A stretch of 64,000 nt of DNA. Origin: JALZHR01 sp036388475 (GTDB lineage Bacteria; Acidobacteriota; Blastocatellia; Pyrinomonadales; Pyrinomonadaceae). This document shows, in pieces, positions 48,794 through 56,897 of this stretch; within the stretch, counting starts at the first letter, position 1; the number at the start of each line of letters is the position of its first letter. Under the pieces are notes generated by a model. It had not been told where the DNA came from. It saw nothing but the letters and a program-made list of their open reading frames with translations, and did no database searches. Made by a program: the position numbers and the translations under genes. The stretch is taken from the NCBI GenBank assembly GCA_036388475.1, contig DASVRT010000094.1, positions 1 through 64,000 of the forward strand, read 5' to 3'.

Positions 48794-51061
48794 TTAACGA
48801 GTTTCCCATTGCGATAGGCTGGCAATCACCGCCGCCAGTTCAGCCGGCTCGACCGGTTTCGGCACGTGCGTTTGAAAGCCGGCTGAGAGCGCCTGCATAC
48901 GGTCTTCGATTCTGGTGTAAGCCGTCAGCGCGATAGCCGGAATCGGCTTTTGATTGGCGGCTTTTTCCCGGGCGCGCACCTGGCGGATTAAATCGTAGCC
49001 GTCTTCTTCCGGCATCCCGACGTCGCTGACCAGAATGTGCGGATTAAAATCCTCTATCATCGCCAGCGCTTCCGCCGCCGACGCCGCCGACTGCACCTGC
49101 GCCTGACACTGGTTCAGCACAAAGGTCAGCATCTCGCGCGCGTCAGTCTCGTCGTCAACCACCAGAATGCGGAGCCCGTCCAGTTGCGGCGGACAATTAA
49201 AGGAGATTTTCGAGCGGATATCCGGCGAATGAAAAATTTCCTTTGTTTCCTCGAAAGATTGATTGTGGACAATCGCCAGCGGCAGCAGCACCGTAAAAGT
49301 CGCGCCCTGATTTTCGCCGGGGCTGGACGCGGCGACCGTTCCGCCGTGCATCTCGACCAGTTGACGGACAATCGCCAAGCCTAATCCCAAGCCGCCGAAT
49401 CGGCGGGCAATCGAAGAATCGCCCTGCCGGAAGCGCTCGAAAACGTGCGGCAGAAATTCAGGCTCGATGCCTTGCCCGGTGTCGCTGACGGAAATTTCGA
49501 CGTGCGAATTTATTCTTTCCAGCCGCACCTGTATGCGCCCGCCTTTCGGCGTAAATTTCACCGAGTTGGAAACTAAATTCCAGACGACTTGCTGCAAGCG
49601 GTCGGCATCGCCCGCGACCGGGCTGGCTTTCTGGTCGAGCAGCATATGCAGTCGAATGTTTTTGGCTTCCGCCGCCGGACTCGCCGATTCGATTGCCGCT
49701 TCGATAATGCCCGACAGCTCGACGATACGAATATCGAGGCGCAGCTTGCCGGAAATAATTCGCGAAATATCCAGCAAATCTTCGATAATCTGCGTCTGCG
49801 CGCGCGTGTTGCGGTCGATTGTCTCCAGCGCGCGATTCATCTGCGGCTCGTCGAGCATTCCCGACCTGAGCATTCTGACCCAGCCGGTTATCGAAGTCAG
49901 CGGCGTGCGCAGCTCGTGCGAGACGGTCGCCAGAAATTCGTCTTTCAGGCGGTTCGCTTCCTGGGCTTCTTCGAGCAGGCGCGCATTGTCCTGCGCGATT
50001 CTTTCGGCTTTGGCGCGCTCGCGCTGCGCTTCTTCGAAAAGCCGCGCGTTATCCATCGCGACCGCCGCCTGCGCCGCCAGTCCTTCGACGATTCTTTCGT
50101 CACCCTCGCTGAAAACTCCTCTCTTTTCGTGTCCGAAAAACAGACCGCCCAAAACTTCGCCGGAGCGCGACGTGACGGAAACGGCTAAATAACTCGTGAC
50201 CGGCAGATGACCTTTCGGCATTCCGTGATAAGGCTCGTTTTTGCCGAAACGCGAGTCTTCGTGAACGTCGGCGATGCGCACGGTTCCTTCGCCGCGAAAG
50301 GTCGGACCGAACATATCAGTGGCGCGCGGCATCGGGAAATTGGAAAACTTTTCGGGCGCGACGCCGGAAAGCGTGTAAAGCATATAGCTCGCGCCTTCTT
50401 CGTCCAACACGTTGTAAAAAAATGCGCCGAACTGCGCGCCGGTCAATTCGGTCGCCGCGTCCGTGACTGCCTGCACGATTTTTTGTAAGTTTAGCTCGGC
50501 GGAAATTATCTGCCCGATGCGGCGGAGCGTTTCGCTTTCCTCGCGCGATTCCTTTTCGGCGATAAGCAGTTTTTCTTTTTCCTGCGCGGCGCGTTCGCGT
50601 TCGCGTTCCGCTTCTTTTTCGCGCGTAATGTCGCGGACTTCGATAATCGTGCCGACGATTTTTCCGCCTTCGCGAATCGGGCTGGCGGTAAAGGAAACCG
50701 GGTAAAAAGTGCCGTTTTTGTGAACGAAAATTTCTTCGCCCTGTTCGTGATTGTTCTGCGGAAAGACGCGGTCAATCGGACATTCTTCGAGCGGGTAGGG
50801 GCGACCGTCGGGGCGCGTGTGATGGATGTAATTATGCAGCGGTTGACCTTCCAGCTCGGCGAAAGAATAACCCGTCAGCTGCTCCGCCGCCGGATTCATA
50901 AAGACGCAGTGCTGCCGCTCGTCCATAATAAACATCCCGAGCGTGGCATTATCGGCAATCGCCTTTAATTGCCGGCGATAATAATCCTCGTTTTTTCCGG
51001 CTGATTTCGGAATTGATGCTTCCTGCGGCAGCTCGTTTGCAGATTTAGCCTCTAGCGTCAT
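48794..51061 (-). CDS. Hybrid sensor histidine kinase/response regulator
   Basis: 755 residues from the ATG at 51061, chosen for the ribosome site GGGAGGGTT. Domains: PAS (~30-145; LGMFIMDERQHCVFMNPAAE), GAF (~190-350), HisKA with phospho-His in LATVSHELRTPLTSITGWV, HATPase_c (VWNLVSNSVKFTPKG, FGGLGLGLAIVRQLV), and a C-terminal receiver (~630-750) with phospho-Asp in ILVSDVGMPEEDGYDLI. No TM segment, so a cytosolic sensor. The PAS and GAF domains suggest detection of a small ligand or redox state. No output regulator is adjacent. Confidence 0.9.
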   Translation of the reverse strand: MTLEAKSANELPQEASIPKSAGKNEDYYRRQLKAIADNATLGMFIMDERQHCVFMNPAAEQLTGYSFAELEGQPLHNYIHHTRPDGRPYPLEECPIDRVFPQNNHEQGEEIFVHKNGTFYPVSFTASPIREGGKIVGTIIEVRDITREKEAERERERAAQEKEKLLIAEKESREESETLRRIGQIISAELNLQKIVQAVTDAATELTGAQFGAFFYNVLDEEGASYMLYTLSGVAPEKFSNFPMPRATDMFGPTFRGEGTVRIADVHEDSRFGKNEPYHGMPKGHLPVTSYLAVSVTSRSGEVLGGLFFGHEKRGVFSEGDERIVEGLAAQAAVAMDNARLFEEAQRERAKAERIAQDNARLLEEAQEANRLKDEFLATVSHELRTPLTSITGWVRMLRSGMLDEPQMNRALETIDRNTRAQTQIIEDLLDISRIISGKLRLDIRIVELSGIIEAAIESASPAAEAKNIRLHMLLDQKASPVAGDADRLQQVVWNLVSNSVKFTPKGGRIQVRLERINSHVEISVSDTGQGIEPEFLPHVFERFRQGDSSIARRFGGLGLGLAIVRQLVEMHGGTVAASSPGENQGATFTVLLPLAIVHNQSFEETKEIFHSPDIRSKISFNCPPQLDGLRILVVDDETDAREMLTFVLNQCQAQVQSAASAAEALAMIEDFNPHILVSDVGMPEEDGYDLIRQVRAREKAANQKPIPAIALTAYTRIEDRMQALSAGFQTHVPKPVEPAELAAVIASLSQWETR

Positions 51062-51175
51062 AACCCTCCCTATTCGCTGGTCACACGAATATATCCTTAC
51101 TCGTAAAATTAAATTATAAACGGACGGAAACTTCTTCACAAGGTGTTTCTTCGCGCGCGCCGGTTTAAAAATTAA

Positions 51176-51205
51176 AAAAGCAGCCCGCGAGACCGGACTG
51201 CTTTT
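51176..51205 (-). terminator. Terminator of the nuclease/phosphatase gene
   Basis: AAAAGCAG (51176-51183) pairs with CTGCTTTT (51198-51205), with T-rich flanks in both directions. Confidence 0.7.
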
Positions 51206-51232
51206 GCGCCTTTGCGTTAAAGAAATTTCTTT

Positions 51233-51982
51233 TCAGACGATTTCAAACTCGCACAAAAGCGGAAAATGGTCGGAAGCCGCGGTCACGATTGCCGGTTCTT
51301 TAATGACTTCGCAGGATTTTAAACAATCGGAATACCTTGCCGGAACAAAAATATAATCGAGCCGCACGTGCGGCTGCCAGACGGGAAACGTGTAGCCTTT
51401 ATCGTCCGGATACAGATTGCGAAAGCCGTCCAGGTAGCCGGCGTTCAGCATCGCCTGTATCGTGTCGCGGCGGATGTCGCGCCCCGAAATCCAAATCAAG
51501 GCGCGAATCCAGAGCGGCATCAGCGGCAGATTAAAAACTTCGTTCGGCGCGAGCGTGTTGAAATCGCCGACGATAATGTGAAAGCCGTGTTGATGCCGTT
51601 TGATGCTTTCGAGTAAAGACTTGATTTCGTGATGCCGCTGGCGCTCGCTCCATTTGGAAAAACGCGCTTTCAGATGCAAGCCGAAAATGCGCATTTCGGT
51701 TTCGGCAAGCTGTATTTCCAGAAACGAATGATGCGCGCCCGCCGGATGATGCCACTGGTGCTGTTCGATTTTTAGACGGCTGATAAATCCGACCGAATTT
51801 TTCGCCCGCGCCGCGCTGTAAGGCATCGCGCAAGCCGCGCTCAGATATTCAATCACGCGCGGGTCCGAGGCTTCCTGAAAAACGACGATGTCCGGCGCCG
51901 TTCGCTTTATCACTTCGGCGAGCTGCGCCTGCCGCTCGCGCCCGCCGAAACGAATGTTGTAGCTTAAAAGTTTGAGCTTCAC
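51233..51982 (-). CDS. Endonuclease/exonuclease/phosphatase-fold protein
   Basis: 249 residues. EEP-superfamily landmarks: LKLLSYNIRFGG (Asn), DIVVFQEASD (Glu), HIIVGDFNTLAP (Asp and Asn) and ASDHFPLLCEFEI (Asp and His pair). The family hydrolyses phosphodiesters in DNA, RNA, lipids or inositides; no specificity motif is evident. It overlaps the upstream nucleotidyltransferase-like gene by 4 nt, so the two are translationally coupled. Confidence 0.85.
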   Translation of the reverse strand: MKLKLLSYNIRFGGRERQAQLAEVIKRTAPDIVVFQEASDPRVIEYLSAACAMPYSAARAKNSVGFISRLKIEQHQWHHPAGAHHSFLEIQLAETEMRIFGLHLKARFSKWSERQRHHEIKSLLESIKRHQHGFHIIVGDFNTLAPNEVFNLPLMPLWIRALIWISGRDIRRDTIQAMLNAGYLDGFRNLYPDDKGYTFPVWQPHVRLDYIFVPARYSDCLKSCEVIKEPAIVTAASDHFPLLCEFEIV

Positions 51983-52497
51983 GCGGCTGGTTCTTCCTGC
52001 TCGACAATCATATGAAACGGCTGACCGAGAATGACGTCGCGGATAAACATTATAAAATTCGCCGTCGCCTGAATATTGACCGGACGCCCGACCATTTCCT
52101 GCAATTCGACGCGCAGAGGATTCAGCGCGGGCGCAATCGTCGGGTCTTTATCGCCGAGCGGTTTCGTGTGCAGCGCGGGAATGTAATAAGCGTCGTCCGT
52201 CCACATCGCGCGCGCTTCCTCGCCGATTAAAGTCACGTCCAAATCGCTCGTCCGCTCGCCTTTCGCGTCAAACGGTCGTCCGTCCTCGTAGCGTTCGTTC
52301 GTGACCACGCTGCCGCGCAGCGCGACGCCGGTGCCCGGCGGCAAACCGGCTTTCAGTTTCTCGCAGAATTTTTCGTAAAGGTCGCGGTCGCCGTCAAAAC
52401 CGAGTTCGATAATCCGTTCTAAAATTTCCTCTCCGGTTAATTCGGAAACGTCTTTTTCAATGATTGAATTTTCAGCGTCCATAATTTTGTTGTTCAA
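51979..52497 (-). CDS. Nucleotidyltransferase-like protein
   Basis: 172 residues, or 167 from the second Met. GVALRGSVV, then TSDLDVTLIG, place a Gly-Ser and an Asp-x-Asp in the order of the nucleotidyltransferase active site. An unusual ~15-residue insert (TNERYEDGRPFDAKGER) lies between them. No antitoxin partner is next to it; instead it is coupled to an EEP-fold enzyme. A nucleotide-modifying activity is inferred, not shown. Confidence 0.55.
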   Translation of the reverse strand: MNNKIMDAENSIIEKDVSELTGEEILERIIELGFDGDRDLYEKFCEKLKAGLPPGTGVALRGSVVTNERYEDGRPFDAKGERTSDLDVTLIGEEARAMWTDDAYYIPALHTKPLGDKDPTIAPALNPLRVELQEMVGRPVNIQATANFIMFIRDVILGQPFHMIVEQEEPAA

Positions 52498-52554
52498 ATA
52501 TTTTTAAGTTTAGGCTTTTCAATTTTTGAAATCAAAACTTTTTTAGCAAATAAA

Positions 52555-52617
52555 AAGGAGCACGACATTTAGCCGCGCTCCTTCCGTAAATAAAGTTAGC
52601 CGTCAAAGCCTAACTTT
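52555..52617 (-). terminator. Double hairpin after the Cys-rich gene
   Basis: AAAGTTAG (52592-52599) with CTAACTTT (52610-52617), then AAGGAGC (52555-52561) with GCTCCTT (52577-52583). On the minus strand the second is followed by a T-rich tract. Confidence 0.65.
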
Positions 52618-53005
52618 TCTTATTTTTGTGACAGCACGCGCCGCCTTTGCAGCAGTCCGCGCCCGGCTGGCAGCAGTTTTCGCCGTCGCCGACGATTGTT
52701 ACGTTCGTCATATCGACGCTCGTCGTCGCGTTCGCGGTCGCGTCTTTCTGCTTCATCGGACACGAGTCTTTGTCCTTTTTACAGCACGCGCCGCCCATCG
52801 AGCACGCGCCGTCTTTACAGCAATCCGCCATACCGCAGCACGAATCCGTGTGTTCGGCGACGGTCGAACCGTTTTGCTTGTGCATCGCGCAATGCGACGA
52901 TGCCGACGACGAGTGATGATTTTGCGATTGATTGATTGCGAAAACGACCGCCGCCAGTCCGAAAACCAGCACCGCCGCCAGCGCCGTCAAAATTCTTTTT
53001 TTCAT
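52610..53005 (-). CDS. Cys-rich exported putative metal-binding protein
   Basis: 131 residues. N-terminal membrane or signal segment (RILTALAAVLVFGLAAVVFA). His/Ser-rich stretch (NHHSSSASSHCAMHK), then many cysteines in pairs: SCCGMADCCKDGACSMGGAC, CCKKDKDSCPMK, and at the C-terminus ENCCQPGADCCKGGACCHK. About 20 Cys in the mature part suggest binding of copper, zinc or another soft metal. Another Cys-rich gene lies just upstream on the same strand. Confidence 0.7.
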   Translation of the reverse strand: MKKRILTALAAVLVFGLAAVVFAINQSQNHHSSSASSHCAMHKQNGSTVAEHTDSCCGMADCCKDGACSMGGACCKKDKDSCPMKQKDATANATTSVDMTNVTIVGDGENCCQPGADCCKGGACCHKNKKS

Positions 53006-53092
53006 TGTTTTTCCTTTCGTAATTTAGAGATTAAGCCTCAGATTTGCCGAAACTTTTGCGCCTCGGCGTGAAAATAAAAGCCGGGCTTTTGT

Positions 53093-53509
53093 CTAAATTC
53101 TGAACACGCAGTTTTTCAGATAAGTGCTGCCGCGATTGTGAACGAGCGGTTGGTAAATTTTTGGAGATTTTATGCTCTCGACGACGAATGAAAACTTCGG
53201 CGCGGAAATTTCGGCGCTCGCCGCCGCTGTCGCGACCTGCGGAATTTTTTCAATCTTTCGCGCCTTGTCGAAAACTTTCGGCAGAAAGCCGCAGCAGCCG
53301 AACGCCTGGCTTTCCTTTTGAAATCGCGCGAAATCAAGATTATTTTCGCCGCCTGACTGCTTGTCGCAATGACTCGTTTTGGCGAGCGGGCAGCTATCTG
53401 TTCCAGCCGCCTGCGTTTCCATATTTCCGCAGCAAAACAAAAGCACGATGCCGCTCAGCCAGATGACGAGCACGCTTGAAATGATTCGCTGTGAAAAGCC
53501 GGGTTTCAT
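53093..53509 (-). CDS. Exported protein with Cys motifs
   Basis: 138 residues from the ATG at 53509 (MKPGFSQRIISSVLVIWLSG). A single hydrophobic segment ends in VLLFCCGNMETQA. CPLAKTSHCDKQ follows, and FGCCGFLPKV further on. The CxxxxxxHC pattern could bind a metal. It lies immediately upstream of the Cys-rich gene on the same strand, with a leader of 87 nt between. Function unknown; the pairing suggests a metal-handling function. Confidence 0.55.
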   Translation of the reverse strand: MKPGFSQRIISSVLVIWLSGIVLLFCCGNMETQAAGTDSCPLAKTSHCDKQSGGENNLDFARFQKESQAFGCCGFLPKVFDKARKIEKIPQVATAAASAEISAPKFSFVVESIKSPKIYQPLVHNRGSTYLKNCVFRI

Positions 53510-53612
53510 CAACTGTAAAGTAACAGAAAAATGTTTTACTGTCGAGTTTTTCAAATATTAAATCCGGCAGTTTATGAACAAGACGATTTACTTTTCGGAT
53601 AAATGGAAAATA

Positions 53613-54713
53613 TCAGACGTTAAACCGAAAGTTCACCACGTCGCCTTCCTGCATCACGTAATCTTTGCCTTCCAGCCGCGCCAAGCCTTGTTCCTTCGCC
53701 GCTTTTTCCGAGCCGACGCGCAATAAATCGTCGTAGGAAACGATTTCGGCGCGAATAAATCCGCGTTCGATGTCCGAGTGAATCTCGCCCGCCGCCTGCG
53801 GCGCTTTGGTCCCGATCGGAATCGTCCACGCGCGAACTTCCTTTTCGCCCGCCGTCAGAAACGACATTAAACCGAGCATTTTATAAGCCGATTTTATAAG
53901 GCTGTCGACGCCGCTCGACGTGACGCCGGCGTCTTTTAAAAATTCGCTGCGTTCTTCCGGTTCGAGCGCGACGAGTTCGGCTTCGAGCTTGGCGCAAATC
54001 ACGACCGTCTCCGCGTTTTCCTGCGCCGCGTGCTCTTTGACGGCTCGCACGTGCGGGTTTTCGTCCGGGTTCATCAAAGAATTTTCGTCAACATTCGCCG
54101 CGTAAATCGTCGGTTTCGAGGTCAAAAGAAACCAGCTTCTGACGCGTTCTTTTTCGTCGTCCGATAAACTGACGCTGCGCACGGGTCTGCCTTCTTCGAG
54201 CACCGGCTGAACTTTATCCATAATTTCGAGGTCGCGTTTCGATTCCTTGTCGCCGGATTTTGCCGCCCGCCCGGCTTTTTCGCGTCGTTTCTCAAGGCTC
54301 GCCAAATCCGCCAGCGCCAGCTCAATCTGAATCGTCTCGATGTCGCGAATCGGATTGACCGAGCCTTCGACGTGGACGATATTTTCGTCTTCAAAACAGC
54401 GCACGACCTGAATCACGGCGTCGGTTTCGCGGATGTTGGCTAAGAATTGATTGCCCAAGCCCTCGCCTTTCGACGCGCCGCGCACCAGCCCGGCAATATC
54501 GACAAATTCGACCGTCGCGGGCACGACCTTCTGCGCCTTGTTCATTTTTTCCAGAACGGCGAGCCGCTCGTCCGGCACGGCGACGACGCCGACATTCGGC
54601 TCAATCGTGGCGAACGGATAATTGGCGGCGAGCGCCGCTTCCTGCGCCGTCAGCGCGTTAAATAAAGTAGATTTTCCAACGTTGGGCAATCCAACGATTC
54701 CGGCTTGTAACAT
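53613..54713 (-). CDS. ychF: Redox-regulated ATPase YchF
   Basis: 366 residues, full length. OBG-family GTPase fold with P-loop GLPNVGKSTLFNALT and switch region FVDIAGLVRGASKGEGLGNQ. C-terminal TGS domain ending KEQGLARLEGKDYVMQEGDVVNFRFNV. YchF/Ola1 hydrolyses ATP rather than GTP and binds ribosomes. It is divergent from the membrane-protein gene at 54870 across 156 nt that contain a 23-bp inverted repeat. Confidence 0.93.
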   Translation of the reverse strand: MLQAGIVGLPNVGKSTLFNALTAQEAALAANYPFATIEPNVGVVAVPDERLAVLEKMNKAQKVVPATVEFVDIAGLVRGASKGEGLGNQFLANIRETDAVIQVVRCFEDENIVHVEGSVNPIRDIETIQIELALADLASLEKRREKAGRAAKSGDKESKRDLEIMDKVQPVLEEGRPVRSVSLSDDEKERVRSWFLLTSKPTIYAANVDENSLMNPDENPHVRAVKEHAAQENAETVVICAKLEAELVALEPEERSEFLKDAGVTSSGVDSLIKSAYKMLGLMSFLTAGEKEVRAWTIPIGTKAPQAAGEIHSDIERGFIRAEIVSYDDLLRVGSEKAAKEQGLARLEGKDYVMQEGDVVNFRFNV

Positions 54714-54740
54714 AAAAATTTAATTGTTAATGATAAATGG

Positions 54741-54763
54741 TTGAATATTTGTTCAATATTCAA
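54741..54763. promoter_or_regulatory. Inverted repeat in the ychF divergent region
   Basis: TTGAATATT (54741-54749), 5-nt spacer, AATATTCAA (54755-54763). It could be an operator or the stem of a short hairpin in the ychF leader. Confidence 0.35.
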
Positions 54764-54869
54764 AACGATTATTGTAACCTTTAACCGTAATTTTGAGAAA
54801 TCGGCAAATTGTGGCTTAATTTTGACGGAAAATTAACCATAAGTTAGCGTCAATGAACGCGGATTATTT

Positions 54870-56897
54870 ATGTTTGTTTCTTTAGTCATTATTCTACTTA
54901 TAACCTTAAGCGGTTTAGCGCTGACGTATCTTTACGACGAAGATGCGCCGCTGCTCGTGCGTCTCGGCGCGGGAAACGTCATCGGCGCGGCGTTGTTTTC
55001 GCTGGTCGTGTTTCTCGTCGGATGTTTTTTCGGGATGACGCGTGCGACGGTTTTGTTTTCGCTGGTTCTCGCGCTTTTGCCTTTGGGTTTGTTTACCGGA
55101 AAAGATTTTCGTGACGGGTTTTTCGCGAATTTTAACGACGCGAAGAAAACGCTCGATAATGCCGGCTGGAACAAGGTTTTGAATTTCGCTTATTACGCCG
55201 CGCTTCTGCTGGTTCTTTATTTTTTCTTCGACCGCGCGATGCTTGAGACGAAGGACGGAATTTACACGGGCGGCTCGCAGAATCTGGGCGATTTGCCGTT
55301 TCATCTCGGAGCGATTTTCTCTTTTACCGAAGGCAATAATTTTCCGCCGGAAAATCCGTCGTTCGCGGGCGCGAAATTCACTTACCCGTTTATGGCGGAT
55401 TTGATTACGGCTGGTCTCGCGAAACTCGGCGCGGGCGTTCGCGAGGCGATGCTGATACAAAACGTGTTTTGGGGATTTGCGCTTATTGTTTTGCTGGAAA
55501 GATTTGCGCGCAAATTGACGGGAAGCCGTCTGGCGGGAAAAATAACGCCTTTGCTTTTATTGTTTTGCGGCGGCGCGGGATTCGTGATTTTTCTGCGCGA
55601 TTACTGGCAGGACGGCAGAAGCTTTTTTGAGTTTTTGTGGAATCTGGAAAAGGACTACACGATTCGACCCGAAGGCTTGCGCTGGGGAAACGCGCTGGTC
55701 GTGCTCTTTATCACGCAGCGCAGCTTGCTTTTAGGCTTGCCGTTAACGCTGATTGTTTTGACGAAGCTTTGGGAGTTATTTTCAAGTGAAAATGTGAAAA
55801 AACGGAAAAGTGAAAAAGTAGAAGATGCGCCCGAAACTCAAACCGGCTTTTTCACGTTTTCACGTTTTCGCTTTCCCGTTTTTTTCGTCGGACTTTTAGC
55901 GGGAACTTTGCCTCTGATTCACGTTCACAGTCTGGCGGTTTTGTTTCTCGTCTGCGCGATTTTATTCTTTTTTAGTCTGGAAAAATGGCAGGAATGGCTT
56001 GCGTTCGGCGTCGCGGTTTCAATCGTCGCCGTGCCGGAATTAATCTGGGTGATGACCGGCAGCGCGACGCGTCTGAGCGAATTCGTCGGCTGGCATTTCG
56101 GCTGGTCGGCGGGCAAGGAAAATTATTTTGTCTTTTGGGCGAAAAATTTAGGACTGTTTATACCGTTGCTGGTGGCTGCGCTTTTTGTGCTTTTGAACCG
56201 CCGGAACGCGGAAGAAAGCGGTCAGCCGGAAGCCGAAAACCGAATTGCAAAGGACGAAGGACAAAGGACGAATGACCTTTTGATATTTTACCTCCCGTTT
56301 GCCTTGTGTTTCGTGGTTCCGAATCTCGTCAAGCTCGCGCCGTGGGAATGGGACAATATCAAGGTTTTGATTTACTGGTTTGTCGCGTCCGCGCCTCTGG
56401 TCGCGTGGCTTTTGGTTTGGCTTTGGGAAAAGGGAGCTGCGTTTAAAATCGTTTCGGCGGCGTGTTTGCTGGCGTTGATTTTTTCGGGCGCAATCGACGT
56501 GTGGCGGGCGATTTCGGGACAGGTCAATTATCAGGTTTTCAGCCGCGACGCGGTGGCGATCGCCGAACAAATCAAGCAGAAGACGCCGCCGAACGCTTTA
56601 TTTTTAAACGCGCCGACTTATAATTCCGCCGTCGTGCTGGCGGGCAGGCGTTCCTTGATGCGTTATTCGGGTCATCTTTCGTCTTACGGCATCGAATACG
56701 AGCCGCGCGAATCGGAAGTCAAGCGCATCTACGAAGGCACGGCGCTGGCGGACGCTTTTTTGAAAAAAAATAACATCGAATATGTTTTAATAAGTCCTGA
56801 AGAAACGGGAAATTTAGATAAAGTCAACGAGGCATTTTTTGAAAAATACCCGAAAATTGCGGAAATCGGATTGTATAAAGTTTATAAAGTGAAATGA
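54870..56897 (+). CDS. Polytopic membrane protein, GT-C-like
   Basis: 675 residues with about a dozen TM helices (LVIILLITLSGLALTYLY at the N-terminus). The luminal-type loop GDLPFHLGAIFSFTEGNNFP, with an acidic residue after TM3-4, and RYSGHLSSYGIEYEPRESEV in the C-terminal soluble part resemble GT-C mannosyl- or glucosyltransferases and flippase-associated proteins. It overlaps the next GT-C gene by ATGA. Two in-frame 7-bp repeat tracts (55784-55879, 56249-56276) fall in predicted loops. A lipid-linked sugar donor is likely but not shown. Confidence 0.65.
   Translation: MFVSLVIILLITLSGLALTYLYDEDAPLLVRLGAGNVIGAALFSLVVFLVGCFFGMTRATVLFSLVLALLPLGLFTGKDFRDGFFANFNDAKKTLDNAGWNKVLNFAYYAALLLVLYFFFDRAMLETKDGIYTGGSQNLGDLPFHLGAIFSFTEGNNFPPENPSFAGAKFTYPFMADLITAGLAKLGAGVREAMLIQNVFWGFALIVLLERFARKLTGSRLAGKITPLLLLFCGGAGFVIFLRDYWQDGRSFFEFLWNLEKDYTIRPEGLRWGNALVVLFITQRSLLLGLPLTLIVLTKLWELFSSENVKKRKSEKVEDAPETQTGFFTFSRFRFPVFFVGLLAGTLPLIHVHSLAVLFLVCAILFFFSLEKWQEWLAFGVAVSIVAVPELIWVMTGSATRLSEFVGWHFGWSAGKENYFVFWAKNLGLFIPLLVAALFVLLNRRNAEESGQPEAENRIAKDEGQRTNDLLIFYLPFALCFVVPNLVKLAPWEWDNIKVLIYWFVASAPLVAWLLVWLWEKGAAFKIVSAACLLALIFSGAIDVWRAISGQVNYQVFSRDAVAIAEQIKQKTPPNALFLNAPTYNSAVVLAGRRSLMRYSGHLSSYGIEYEPRESEVKRIYEGTALADAFLKKNNIEYVLISPEETGNLDKVNEAFFEKYPKIAEIGLYKVYKVK
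55784..55879. repeat. GTGAAAA hairpin inside the GT-C-like gene
   Basis: AAGTGAAAATGTGAAAAAAC with AAAAGTGAAAAAG on the left. TTTTTCACGTTTTCACGTTT, TCG on the right. It encodes a polar loop (SSENVKKRKSEKVEDAPETQ) between TM helices. Confidence 0.75.
56249..56276. repeat. AAAGGAC heptanucleotide array inside the GT-C-like gene
   Basis: AAAGGAC GAAGGAC AAAGGAC GAATGAC, four 7-bp units in frame, encoding AKDEGQRTND in a predicted loop. Confidence 0.8.

Noticed and set aside
48506..48817. 103-codon open frame after the tRNA
   Set aside because: It runs across two intrinsic terminators and has no ribosome site or coherent composition.
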